A DNA stretch of 64,000 bases from CAJBLF01 sp041675025 (GTDB lineage Bacteria > Patescibacteriota > Gracilibacteria > Absconditabacterales > Absconditicoccaceae): the NCBI GenBank assembly GCA_041675025.1, contig JBAYUS010000002.1:109298-173297 (forward strand), in the 5' to 3' direction. Below the pieces are notes generated by a model. That model saw nothing but the letters and a program-made list of their open reading frames with translations. It searched no databases and was not told the DNA's origin. Position 1 is the first letter of the stretch. Each line of letters opens with the position of its first letter. Below, one piece after another: positions 10,107 to 19,146 of the stretch. The position numbers and the translations under genes are program-made.

Positions 10107-11543
10107 ATGGAACAAATTATCTGAAATTCATTCCTCGACCAATACTTCGACGAACATACGATGTCCCTTCACATCAAGGAAGGCCGCTCTATGTTGAGAA
10201 AAAAAGGTACGCCAGGAAATTGGAAACCAGAACTTGATACGAAATCTTTTAATAAAGAAGAGATGAAAACATTTATCGATAAAATTTATGCGGAGATAGA
10301 AAGCAGAGATGATGGATTTATGGAGATCGATAGAAAGTTGTCCAAAGTCTTACAACTCGGGCCGTACAGAATAGTGATTGTGTATCCTCCCCTATCTGAT
10401 GGATTGGAGATGACGATTGTCAAACCGATCAAAAAGTTGGTGATGGATGATTACAAACTTGAAAAAGATGTCTTTGATTTATTGAGAAATGATGCTAAAG
10501 GTATTTTGATTTCATGATCGCCAGGGAGCGGAAAAACAACATTTGCTCAAGCATTGGTAGATGTCTATCATAAAGATAACCATATTATCAAAACACTTGA
10601 ATCACCTCGTGACTTGATGGTGTCTGATGATGTTGTCCAATATAGTTTCACCTATGGAACACATGATGAAGTAAGAGATATCTTGTTATTATCGAGACCG
10701 GATTATACTATCTATGATGAAGTAAGAAATACAAGTGACTTTGAATTATACAAAGATTTGAGATTGACGGGTATCGGATTGGTGTGAGTTATTCATGCTA
10801 CGAGAGCCGTGGATAGTATCCAGAGATTCCTTGGTACTATTGAAATGGGAATCATCCCACAAGTTATCGACACGGTCATATATATAGATAAATGAGTGAT
10901 TGAACAAATATATACTTTGCAACTTACAGTCAAAGTTCCAGAAGGAATGGAGTCAGAAGATTTAGCAAGACCGGTCATAGTAATCACAAGTTTCCTTACG
11001 AAACAAGTAGAATATGAAATATATACCTTCGGAGAACAGATAGTCGTCATGCCGCTTATCGGTGGTCCAGACGGTGAATGAAAAGTTCAAAGCAAAGGAA
11101 AATCAGCAATCGGTGAATACGCAAAAAGCACTATCACCAAAAAATTGGAACAATTATTGCCCTGTGATTTCCTCTTGAAAATTAAGTGATCTTCAAATCT
11201 TGATATTTATGTTCCGGAAGAATCCAAAGGTCGCGTTATCGGAAAATCATGAGCAAACATCACGCAGTTGGAAAAAGATATGAGGTTGAAAATCAATTTA
11301 AGAAGTTTTGATGACCTTCCATTACTGGATGTAAATACAGAAGTCAATTTTCAAAAGAAAAATAATATGGCCGAGATTGTTTTCCCAAGTGAATATGCCA
11401 ATCAAAATATTTGTTTCCTTATCGGAGATGAGATCATTTACTTCACCGCAGATACTCGTGGTATAGTAACCATCAAAGCCAAGGAAATTGTAAGAACAAT
11501 TGATAAAAGATGATTCCTTATCGTAGATGTGAATAAGTTATAA
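10107..11543 (+). CDS. PilT-like ATPase with KH domain
   Basis: 478 residues. Walker A SGSPGSGKTT lies at 136-145, with its first Gly encoded by TGA, and a Walker B-like PDYTIYDEVRN at about 198-208. Downstream comes GVIHATRAVDSIQRF, the His-containing motif of secretion-type ATPases. A KH-like motif GRVIGKSGANI sits at about 374-385. The order matches the archaeal-type PilT/VirB11-like ATPases that carry KH (and sometimes PIN) domains, though no PIN domain is seen here. The function of the family is uncertain; ATP-driven RNA or secretion work has been suggested. The gene is monocistronic between repeat blocks. Confidence 0.8.
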
Positions 11544-11552
11544 TATATTTTA

Positions 11553-11623
11553 GTCATTGCGAGGAGTGAAACGACAAAGCAATCTATAGAAAAATGGATT
11601 GCTTCGCTATCGCTCGCAATGAC
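11553..11623. repeat. CATTGCGAG-type dispersed hairpin repeat
   Basis: Inverted ends GTCATTGCGAG and CTCGCAATGAC enclose inner arms AAGCAATC and GATTGCTT. The family is widespread in unrelated bacteria and occurs five times in this window. Confidence 0.8.
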
Positions 11624-11635
11624 GTCAATACAATA

Positions 11636-11733
11636 TTGCAGGCGGAGGATTTTGTTACTAAGTAAAATCTCCCACCGTGGAGTTTATCCCGCAAGGCGGG
11701 AGTCCCCCCTTTTTAAAATAAAGAGGGAACAAA
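11636..11733. repeat. Dispersed repeat of the GGGAGATTTTAC family
   Basis: AAATCTCCCACC, a CCCGCAAGGCGGGA hairpin and CCCCCCTTTTTAAAATAAAGAGGG form the reverse complement of the type seen at 7704 and 33738. It lies between two CATTGCGAG repeats. Confidence 0.6.
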
Positions 11734-11758
11734 AAAAATCAAAAAATAATCGTCATTA

Positions 11759-11835
11759 GTCATTGCGAGGAGTGAAACGACAAAGCAATCTATAGAAAAT
11801 AAAAAATGGATTGCTTCACTATCGTTCGCAATGAC
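11759..11835. repeat. CATTGCGAG-type dispersed hairpin repeat
   Basis: A second, near-identical copy 200 bp from the first (11553-11623), in the same orientation, with a slightly longer loop. Confidence 0.8.
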
Positions 11836-11878
11836 AGAATAAAAATTAATTCTTTTAGTTTTCTTATCATTGTGTAGT

Positions 11879-13285
11879 ATGAACAATTTCCATTTTTCAA
11901 AAATAATCGCTGGTGTGGGACCAACATTAGCAAAAGAAACCGTTCTTTCCAAAGTCATCAATATGGTTGATGTATTTAGAATCTCCTTGTCAGGTGGTTT
12001 TGACGACAATAATAAAAAATATATCGATACGATTATGAAGTTGGACAATAGTAAAACTATCATGATGGAAACAAGAGGTTCTGATATCAGAGTAAAAAAT
12101 GTGATGGATATCAAAGTCAAAGCAAAGCAAAAAATAGAGATTGAATATAGTGAATATGCTCAGGAACATGACAAAAGAATTTTTGTCGATGCAGCGTTTT
12201 TGAGAGAATTGAAAGTCGGACAAGTGATTAAGTTTCAACAAAGTGGTGTTGTAATCAAAATCAAATCAAACGCAGAAGATGCTAGTATGTGTGAAGTAAT
12301 TGAATGAGGATGGATCATCCAATATGATAGAGTATTTTTCCAAAACTACGATTTAAATTTACCGTTTCTTGGTGAAAGAGACAAACATGATATTTTACGA
12401 GGATTAGAATATGGTATCCACGTTATGGCTCCATCATTGGTAAAAACAAGAGAAGATATTGTAGAACTCAAAGATTTCTTGAAGTCAAAAAATGCTGGAA
12501 ATATGAAAATCATCACAAAGATCGAGACACCAGAAGCATTGGAAAATGTTGATGAATTATTAGATATTTCAGATGGATTGATTTTCGTATTTGAGAAAAT
12601 AGAAAAAGCTATGAAGACATTAAAATTGAACGAAGAAACCTTAATAAAAAAATGTAAAGATGTTGGAAAGCCAGCTATCGTTACCTTTATCGGTAAGTTT
12701 GAAAAAAACAAATATCAGTTGATCAATGAAACACGATTGAAGAAATTTTCACATATGGCAGCAGATGCATATATGCTTGATGTCTTACTTCAAGAAGATG
12801 ATCCTCTAACTCTTATCACACAACTTTCTGATACTTTAGATTCATTGGAACTCAAAATCGTTCCACAAGAACTTACAAAATTCTACGCGAACAATGAACA
12901 TATGGTAAGAGATTATATTATTTATAACGCTCATAGAGCAACTCAAGAAGTTGATGTAAGAGCTATGGTATTGTATACGGAAAATGGATATTCAGCAGGA
13001 AGATTATCAAGTTTGAAACCGAGAGTACCTATCATCGCATTTACCAAAAGCGATGAAAATTATAGATATCTCAATATACTTCGAGGAGTAAGAGGATATA
13101 AAATCTCTCAATCATTCAGTTATGAAAATTTGAAAAGAATTGGAAAAGAAATGATCAGGATTATTTTCAAAGGAAATATTTCACTTGATGATAAAATCAT
13201 CATCGTTCAATCAAATGAAAGTTCTAGTGATGAAAAGACAGATATGATTAATGGTTTAGAGTTGTATAAGTTTAAGAATATTTAG
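11879..13285 (+). CDS. Degenerate pyruvate kinase-like protein
   Basis: 468 residues, near normal pyruvate kinase length. Family landmarks appear in order: KIIAGVGPTL and FRISLSGG at the N-terminus, METRGSDIR in place of DTKGPEIR, and LPFLGERDKHDILRGLEYG. Next comes MKIITKIETPEALENVDELL, which keeps the KIE catalytic Lys and Glu. The C-terminal domain pattern (TENGYSAGRLSSLKPRVPI, LRGVRGYKI) is also present. The RGDLG metal site after SDG is missing: the sequence runs SDGLIFVFEKIEKA. The ATQML segment is also altered. The fold is clear; catalysis as a pyruvate kinase is doubtful. ATG 11879 is preferred over 11870. The downstream palindrome may terminate transcription. Confidence 0.75.
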
Positions 13286-13293
13286 TAAATACT

Positions 13294-13329
13294 TTCCACC
13301 CGGGTGCAAAAAGAAGCACCCGGGTGGAA
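13294..13329. terminator. CACCCGGGTG double palindrome, probable terminator
   Basis: TTCCACCCGGGTGC and GCACCCGGGTGGAA form a perfect 14-bp stem with an 8-nt loop, 9 bp after the pyruvate kinase-like stop. Each arm is itself the palindrome CACCCGGGTG. The T tract behind is weak. A related pair lies at 33446-33514. Confidence 0.6.
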
Positions 13330-13667
13330 AATTTAAAAGGCGATAAAAAATATCAGTTTTTTCGTTTTTTAAAACATAATCCCATTTCCCCCTTAAAATA
13401 AAGATTTCAGGTACAATTTTTTTTAACGAATTTTCCGTTGCAATAAAACCATGATACTATATATAGTGGCTACGTTTTTCCGTATACCACAATATATTGT
13501 ATATCTGACATATTTTCAATAAATTGTAAATACAAAATAAAATATAATTAAAAATTAATAATAAATAATTGATAATGTCGGAAAAATATTATTTATAAAA
13601 AAATACCAACATTATTCACTATTCATTATTCATTATTCATTCGTTTTAATTATTAGAGTTTTAAAGC
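13330..13667. other. Gene-free leader of the nrdD cluster
   Basis: AT-rich. It holds a poly-T-rich stretch, near-palindromic ACTATATATAGT (13453-13464), and low-complexity arms (AATTAAAAATTAATAATAAATAATTG, then ATTCATTATTCATT) that flank AATGTCGG / CCAACATT. No clear NrdR box pair was found by eye. Confidence 0.4.
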
Positions 13668-15878
13668 ATGGCTATCTATAAAGTAAGAAAAAGGAATTGA
13701 GCGATTATCGACTTTGATATCAGCAAAATTGAATTGGCCATCAAACGTGCTATAGAAGCAGTAGGAGGAACAGATTTTAAAGATGTGTCTAGTCTTGCAA
13801 AAAAAGTAGGTAAAGAGATAGAAAAGAAAATGGGAAATGAAATTCCAAATATTGAAATCGTGCAAGATACCGTAGAACAAATATTGGTAAAAGAAGGTCA
13901 TGATACCGTTGCTAAGGCATATATCTTGTACCGCCAAAAAAGATCTGAATCAAGAGCACAAGAAAATGTTGTTGTCGAAGTAGCAAAAACTATGGATGAA
14001 TATCTCGATCAAAGTGACTGGAGAGTAAACGCAAATAGTAATCAGTGATATTCTCTTGGAGGACTTATTCTCAATATCTCTGGAAAAGTAATCGCCAACT
14101 ACTGGCTCAGTCACGTTTATCCTACAGAAATCGGAACAGCCCACAGAACAGCAGATTTCCATATCCATGATCTAGATATGTTTTCTGGATACTGTGCAGG
14201 ACGAAGTTTGAGACAATTACTTGAAGAAGGATTCAATGGATTGACCAATAGAGTACAATCAGCTCCACCAAAAAACCTTCAAGCAGCAGTAAATCAAATG
14301 ATAAATTTTTTCGGAACACTTCAAAACGAATGGGCTTGAGCACAAGCATTCTCTTCTTTCGATACCTACCTTGCTCCATTTGTACACAAATATAAAACAG
14401 AAATAGAAGTAGAACTTGTAGAAATGGGAATGAAATTCGCTACTCCTGAAGCTAAAAAAGAATTTATCAACAAAAAAACTCACAAATACGTTACCCAACA
14501 AATGCAAAACTTTATCTTTGGACTCAATGTACCTTCACGCTGGGGGACACAAACACCATTCACAAACATTACTCTTGATTGGACATGTCCTGAAGATTTG
14601 AAAGATAAGTCACTTATGCTTTGAGGAATAGAAAAATGATATTATCCTGTAAAATTCAGTGAACTTCAAGAAGAGATGAAACTTATCAATAGAGTTCTTA
14701 TCGAAGTATATACCGCAGGAGATTGGACAGGATCAGTATTTACTTTCCCTATCCCAACGTATAATGTAACAGAAGACTTTCCACGAGAGGATCCAGATAT
14801 CGACTCACTCTTTGAAATGACAGCCAAATACGGAATTCCTTACTTCCAAAACTTTGTAGGATCACAATTTAAAGTAACTAAAGATAAAGACGGTAATGTT
14901 ACCAAAGTAGAAAATCCAGATGCATATAAACCAGGAGCAGTAAGATCAATGTGTTGTAGATTGCAACTTGATCTCTCTCAGCTAGAAAAGAGATGAGGAG
15001 GATTATTTTGATCAGCAGAGATGACATGATCTATCGGAGTAGTTACTATAAATATGGCAAGAATCGGATATAATTTCAAATGAGATTTAAAGGGATTTAA
15101 AGAACAAGTCAACTATCTTATGAATTTGTCCAAAATATCTCTTGAACTTAAAAGAAAAGAGATTACAAAGTGGTTAGAAGCAGGTCTCTATCCTTATACA
15201 AAAAGATATCTTCATTCTTTCAGAAACCACTTCTCAACTATTGGTCTCAATGGATTCAATGAAGCTATTCAAAACTTTACCAACGGTAAGGAAGATATTT
15301 CTACTGACGCAGGTAAGAAGTTTGCTATGGAAATCTTAGACTTTATGAGAGCCTTACTCAAAGAATATCAAGAAGAGACAGGAAATCTTTACAATCTTGA
15401 AGCTACACCAGCAGAAGGAACTACGTATAGATTTGCAAAAGAAGACAAAAAACAAATTCCAAATATCATTCAAGCAGGTACGGACAACGCTCCCTACTAC
15501 ACCAACTCTACACAACTTCCTGTTGGATTTACAGACGATCCATTCGAAGCATTAGAACAACAAAATGAATTACAATGTAAATATACATGAGGAACAGTAC
15601 TTCATCTCTATATGTGAGAAAGAGTATCAGACGCACAAGCATGTAAACAACTCGTAAAAAAAGTTATAGAAAATTATCAATTGCCATATGTTACTATTAC
15701 ACCAGTCTTTTCTATCTGTCCAAAACATGGATATGTAGTAGGAGAACACGATTACTGTCCAAAATGTGACAAAGAACTAGGATACTCAGGAGATGAATTC
15801 AATGTCGATTTAAGAAAAAAACACACGTCAGATCCAGAAAAACTCAGAATCATCGCAGAGAAACAAGTACAAAACTAG
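13668..15878 (+). CDS. nrdD: Anaerobic ribonucleoside-triphosphate reductase, main part without glycyl-radical domain
   Basis: 736 residues ending at a genuine TAG. An N-terminal ATP-cone (about 1-95, YKVRKRNGAIIDFD) is followed by the class III reductase barrel, with HRTADFHIHDLDMFSGYC, NVPSRWGTQTPFTN and the active-site cysteines SMCCRL (about 428). A zinc site follows near the end with ligands C684, H687, C697 and C700 (ICPKHGY...YCPKC). The usual last segment with the RVxGYL glycyl-radical motif is absent here. It is encoded by the next ORF, 130 bp on. The enzyme reduces ribonucleotides under anoxia and is activated by NrdG, encoded next in the cluster. Confidence 0.9.
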
Positions 15879-16008
15879 AATAATTCAAGGAGCAAGGAGT
15901 AGGTTTCAGGAAATAAAAACACAATTCTCCTAAGCGTACAACCTGTAACTTTCAACTTGTAACCTGTAACTAAGTTAACCCTCTTTTATCTTTTAAATTT
16001 TTGTTGCC

Positions 16009-16236
16009 ATGCAAACTTTTTTCAACAAAGACTGACAAGAAATACACAGAACTCCTTGCCAAGTATTTACTCGCGTTATGGGATATCTTAGACCAGTAAG
16101 CCAATATAATATCGGTAAAAAATCAGAATTCTATAGTAGAAAATACTTTGAAGAAGGAAAGAGTGCTAACTCAACTTTCGTAAGACAGTTTGCACCACAA
16201 ATGGAATTTGTAGCATGTGGATGTGAAGGTAATTAA
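16009..16236 (+). CDS. Separate glycyl-radical domain of NrdD
   Basis: 75 residues with FTRVMGYLRPVSQYNIGKKS, the class III reductase C-terminal motif. Gly25 in RVMGYL corresponds to the radical-carrying glycine. The tail contains CGC near the end (residues about 71-73). The ATG has in-frame context distinct from nrdD and is separated by 130 bp that include a TAG stop and low-complexity repeat (GTAACTTTCAACTTGTAACC). It probably assembles with the 736-residue NrdD as a two-piece enzyme, comparable in idea to the YfiD/GrcA spare domain of pyruvate formate-lyase. Both Gly9 and other glycines use TGA or GGN, as elsewhere. Confidence 0.8.
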
Positions 16237-16314
16237 TTTTTTTTAAACAAATATATAAGGCAGTATCACCATCATTACGTTACTGTCTTTTTATTTACTG
16301 TAAAAATATCGACC

Positions 16315-17025
16315 GTGAAAATTGCGTGAATACAACAGTCTACGATGGTTGATTACCCAGGCAAAATTGCCTGTGTTGTTTTTACGCAATGATGTAATTT
16401 CCGTTGTCATTTTTGTCATAATCCTGAATGTGTATTGCCAGAAAAAATGTTATTATTTCAGAATGATCTCATTCCCGAAGCGGCATTTTTTAACTTTTTG
16501 AAAACCAGAAAGTGATTGCTTGATGGCGTGAGTATCTGCGGTGGAGAACCTACGATACGACCTGACTTGTATGACTTTGCCAAGAAGATAAAAGAGATGT
16601 GATTCTTAGTCAAGTTGGATACCAACGGGAGAGATTATCGTGTCGTAGAAAGAATGATCCAGGATAAAATTTTGGATTATGTTGCGGTTGATCTTAAACA
16701 TTCCCTACATATCTATGACCAAGCGATTTGAGTCCAAGAAGGGCCAGAATTTTTTAATAGTTATCAGAAATTATTACAAATATTATTGGAGAGTAAAATA
16801 GATTTTGAGTATAGAACTACCGTCGCAAAAGGGCTTCATACCGCAGACGATATTGAAAATATGGCCGTCTACATCAGAGGAGCTAAACATTATTATCTTC
16901 AGAATTATATCGGCGGGAATACCCTCGATCCTGATTTTGGTGGAACTCCATTTAGCGATGAAGAACTTGAAGAATTTAAAAAAATCGCTGAACGTTATGT
17001 CCAGCATTGTGAGATTAGGAAATAA
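16315..17025 (+). CDS. nrdG: Anaerobic NTP reductase activating protein (radical SAM)
   Basis: 236 residues from GTG 16315. The CxxxCxxC cluster is CNFRCHFC (Cys 27, 31, 34), preceded by TMVDYPGKIACVVFTQG, in which the Gly before the first Cys is a TGA. A GGEPT-type motif follows (SICGGEPTIRPDL). It reduces SAM at a [4Fe-4S] cluster to form the glycyl radical on the separate domain encoded at 16009-16236. No in-frame ATG lies near the beginning, so GTG is chosen. The C-terminus has no added domain. Confidence 0.88.
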
Positions 17026-17166
17026 ACTTTATCTAATGCTAAGTTTTAAGTTCTAAGTGCTAAGTGAAAGACTTGTCTTTCTATGAACTATTGTAGTTTC
17101 ACAATAGCATATAATAAGATAAATACCAATACTTAGCATTTAACATTTAACACTTAACACTAATTC
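17026..17166. repeat. Long inverted element with ACTATTGTA core
   Basis: Left arm of (CTAAGT)-type units, core ACTATTGTAGTTTCACAATAG (17088-17107), right arm of (ACTTAGCATTTAACA)-type units complementary to the left. It lies between convergent nrdG and pduL and could serve as a bidirectional terminator. Confidence 0.65.
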
Positions 17167-17730
17167 TTATTTAATGAGTTCAGCTCGATCGCCTGGTTTC
17201 AAACCTGCTGCATTTGCTTCTTCTATATCAATATGAAAGTCGAGCGCATAATCATCTTTGACTCTGACTGCTACATTTTCAAAAGTTAATCCTCTGGCTC
17301 CTCAGACGTGGAGCTGGATAACATCACCGTTTTTTATTCCCATTTCCTGTGCTTCTTTGACCGTGCAATGTAAATGTCTTTGTGATACCATAGCAAATGG
17401 ACCATAGACTTCTCCGACAGGTCAGATAATTTTTATATATTCTAGATTATCAACATCACCAGAAACTTTGATAGGAGCATTGATTCATAAGGAAAAATTA
17501 TCTCCAATCATAATCTCTGCTTGTGTAGTTTTTCTTGTAGGTCCAACTATCCTTACTTTTTCTATTTTTCCTTTTTCTCCTGCTAAAGTAACTGTTTCTT
17601 TACAGGCAAATTGTCCTGGTTGAGAAATAGCTTTTAAGAGTTCAAGTTTATATCATGGTCCAAATAATTTCTCTAGATCGCTAGAAGAAAGATGCACATG
17701 TCTATTAGAGATTCATAATGGGATTCTCAT
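17167..17730 (-). CDS. pduL: Phosphate propanoyltransferase-like (PduL-type phosphotransacylase)
   Basis: 187 residues. The family signatures are clear: PLGISNRHVHLSSSDLEKLFG at the N-terminus, QPGQFACKETV, IVGPTRKTTQAEIM, and the second histidine-rich motif SQRHLHCTV. The enzyme exchanges phosphate and CoA on acyl groups (acetyl or propionyl) with zinc bound by His residues. In a minimal fermenter it would take the place of Pta on the way to acetyl phosphate and ATP. No acetate kinase is seen in the window. It is 23 bp downstream of the kinase gene, probably in one operon. Confidence 0.88.
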
Positions 17731-17753
17731 TGGCAACAATTTAAAAACTAAAA

Positions 17754-18305
17754 TTATAATTTTGAAACAACATCGTCGACTTGTATATAAAGCTCTTCGA
17801 ACGTTCCGTTGTTATTGAATACATGATCAGCGATTTTGATACATGCAGATAAATTTATCTTTGTTGGATCATCACTATCTTCCATTTCTCTAGCTTCATT
17901 GGAAGCGAAAGTTTCAAAATCAATTTGATCTTTGACACTATTACGCAAGCGGATTCTTTGATATCTCAACTTTTGATCAGCATCCACAGCGATCAAAATA
18001 AAGTCTTCTAATTCTTTTAATCATACCACTTCTCATGGAGATCTTACACTTTCTATAATAGCATTTTTTCATTCTTCTTTTGCTTGTTTATATAATTCTT
18101 TTACGATAAAATCTGGTCAAAACTTTTGTTTTAAATCTCGCCCTACTTGATACATAGTATCTCTATTTGTTTCAAGTCCTCTCTTTTTTATTTCTACTAC
18201 AATATAATCACTCACTGAATAATGATTAAATCATTTTTTTATAAGGTAATCGGAAATAGTACCCTTCCCCGCACCAAGCGTTCATGTTATTCAAACAATA
18301 AGCAT
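17754..18305 (-). CDS. Small P-loop kinase (dephospho-CoA or nucleotide kinase-like)
   Basis: 183 residues. The N-terminal P-loop reads IVGITGTLGAGKGT (residues 3-16). Next come HYSVSDYIVVEIKKRG, a region ESVRSPGEV in the position of the substrate loop, and DADQKLRYQRIRLR, like the ADxxxRxxR lid of dephospho-CoA and nucleoside monophosphate kinases. I cannot decide between CoaE-like and dNMP kinase from the sequence. It lies upstream of pduL, so a CoA role would fit the context, but that is inference. Confidence 0.7.
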
Positions 18306-18426
18306 AACTAATTAATTAATAGATAAATTTTGTTGAGTATAGTTATTTGGACAAGAAAATAAAACATATTTTTTACACAAAGAAAAAGGAACACTTTCGT
18401 ATTCCTTATTTCTTTTATATTTCTTA

Positions 18427-18978
18427 CTAGTTAATTTCACCTGTTAGGGTATTGAGCGTAATAACATCACCTTCATTTTTATGAAGAGGAATCATTATTT
18501 CCATTCCAGTTTCTATGGTAGCTGGTTTCTTTCCTGCTTGTGCTCTATCTCCTTTTACTCATGGCACTGTAGTAGCTATTGTATAAGAAACTGTTGGTGG
18601 TAAAATAACACTGATAACATTCCCTTTATAAATCATAATAAATAAATCCATATTTTCTTTGAGATATCCAGTTATGTCATCAACCATAGATTCGTTTATA
18701 TCATGCATTTCACCCGTATCATTTTCCATAAAGGTGTAACTATCTCCTGCTTTATACAAGAAGATTGCATTCTTGGTAATTACATCACCCTTTTCAAGAA
18801 CAGTTCCTGATTTATAGGTAAATGCTTGCACTCCACCTGTAACAAGGTTTTTCATTTTGAAACTATAGCTTCCTTGTCTTTGTTGCATCTGCATAAATGC
18901 AAAATCAACTACCTTATATAACTGACCATCGATTTCTACAATGGTATTTTTTTTGATATCAGAAACGTCTAACTTCAT
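18427..18978 (-). CDS. efp: Translation elongation factor P
   Basis: 183 residues with the three-barrel pattern: KOW-like N-domain (DVSDIKKNTIVEIDGQLYKV), middle OB domain, and the C-terminal signature VPGVKGDRAQAGKKPATIETG, where the first Gly is TGA. EF-P relieves stalling at proline runs. The loop that normally reads PGKG, with the modified Lys34, is here MQMQQRQGSYSF, so no lysine is available. An Arg lies nearby. No EpmA/B or EarP gene is seen in the window. Confidence 0.9.
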
Positions 18979-19020
18979 GACTATATCTTACAAAAATAAA
19001 TTAATTGATTTCTTATTTTT

Positions 19021-19132
19021 TTAACAAACCCCCTCATTCCCCCTTGACAGGGGGACTATATTGAAAATATTTTTATATATTTTTCCCTTAGCTCCCGCCC
19101 TGTTAAGGGAGGGTCGGGGAGGGTTTGTTAAG
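19021..19132. repeat. Dispersed inverted repeat (AACAAACCCCCTC type)
   Basis: AACAAACCCCCTC and GGGGAGGGTTTGTT form the outer arms. Inside lie CCCCCTTGACAGGGGG and a CCCTTAGCTCCCGCCCTGTTAAGGG hairpin-like part. It separates efp from the large membrane protein gene. Confidence 0.6.
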
Positions 19133-19146
19133 TTATTTAAATATTT

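Noticed and set aside
15879..16008. Intron or intein between nrdD and its radical domain
   Set aside because: The gap is only 130 bp of low-complexity sequence with stops, far too short for either, and the second ORF has its own ATG.
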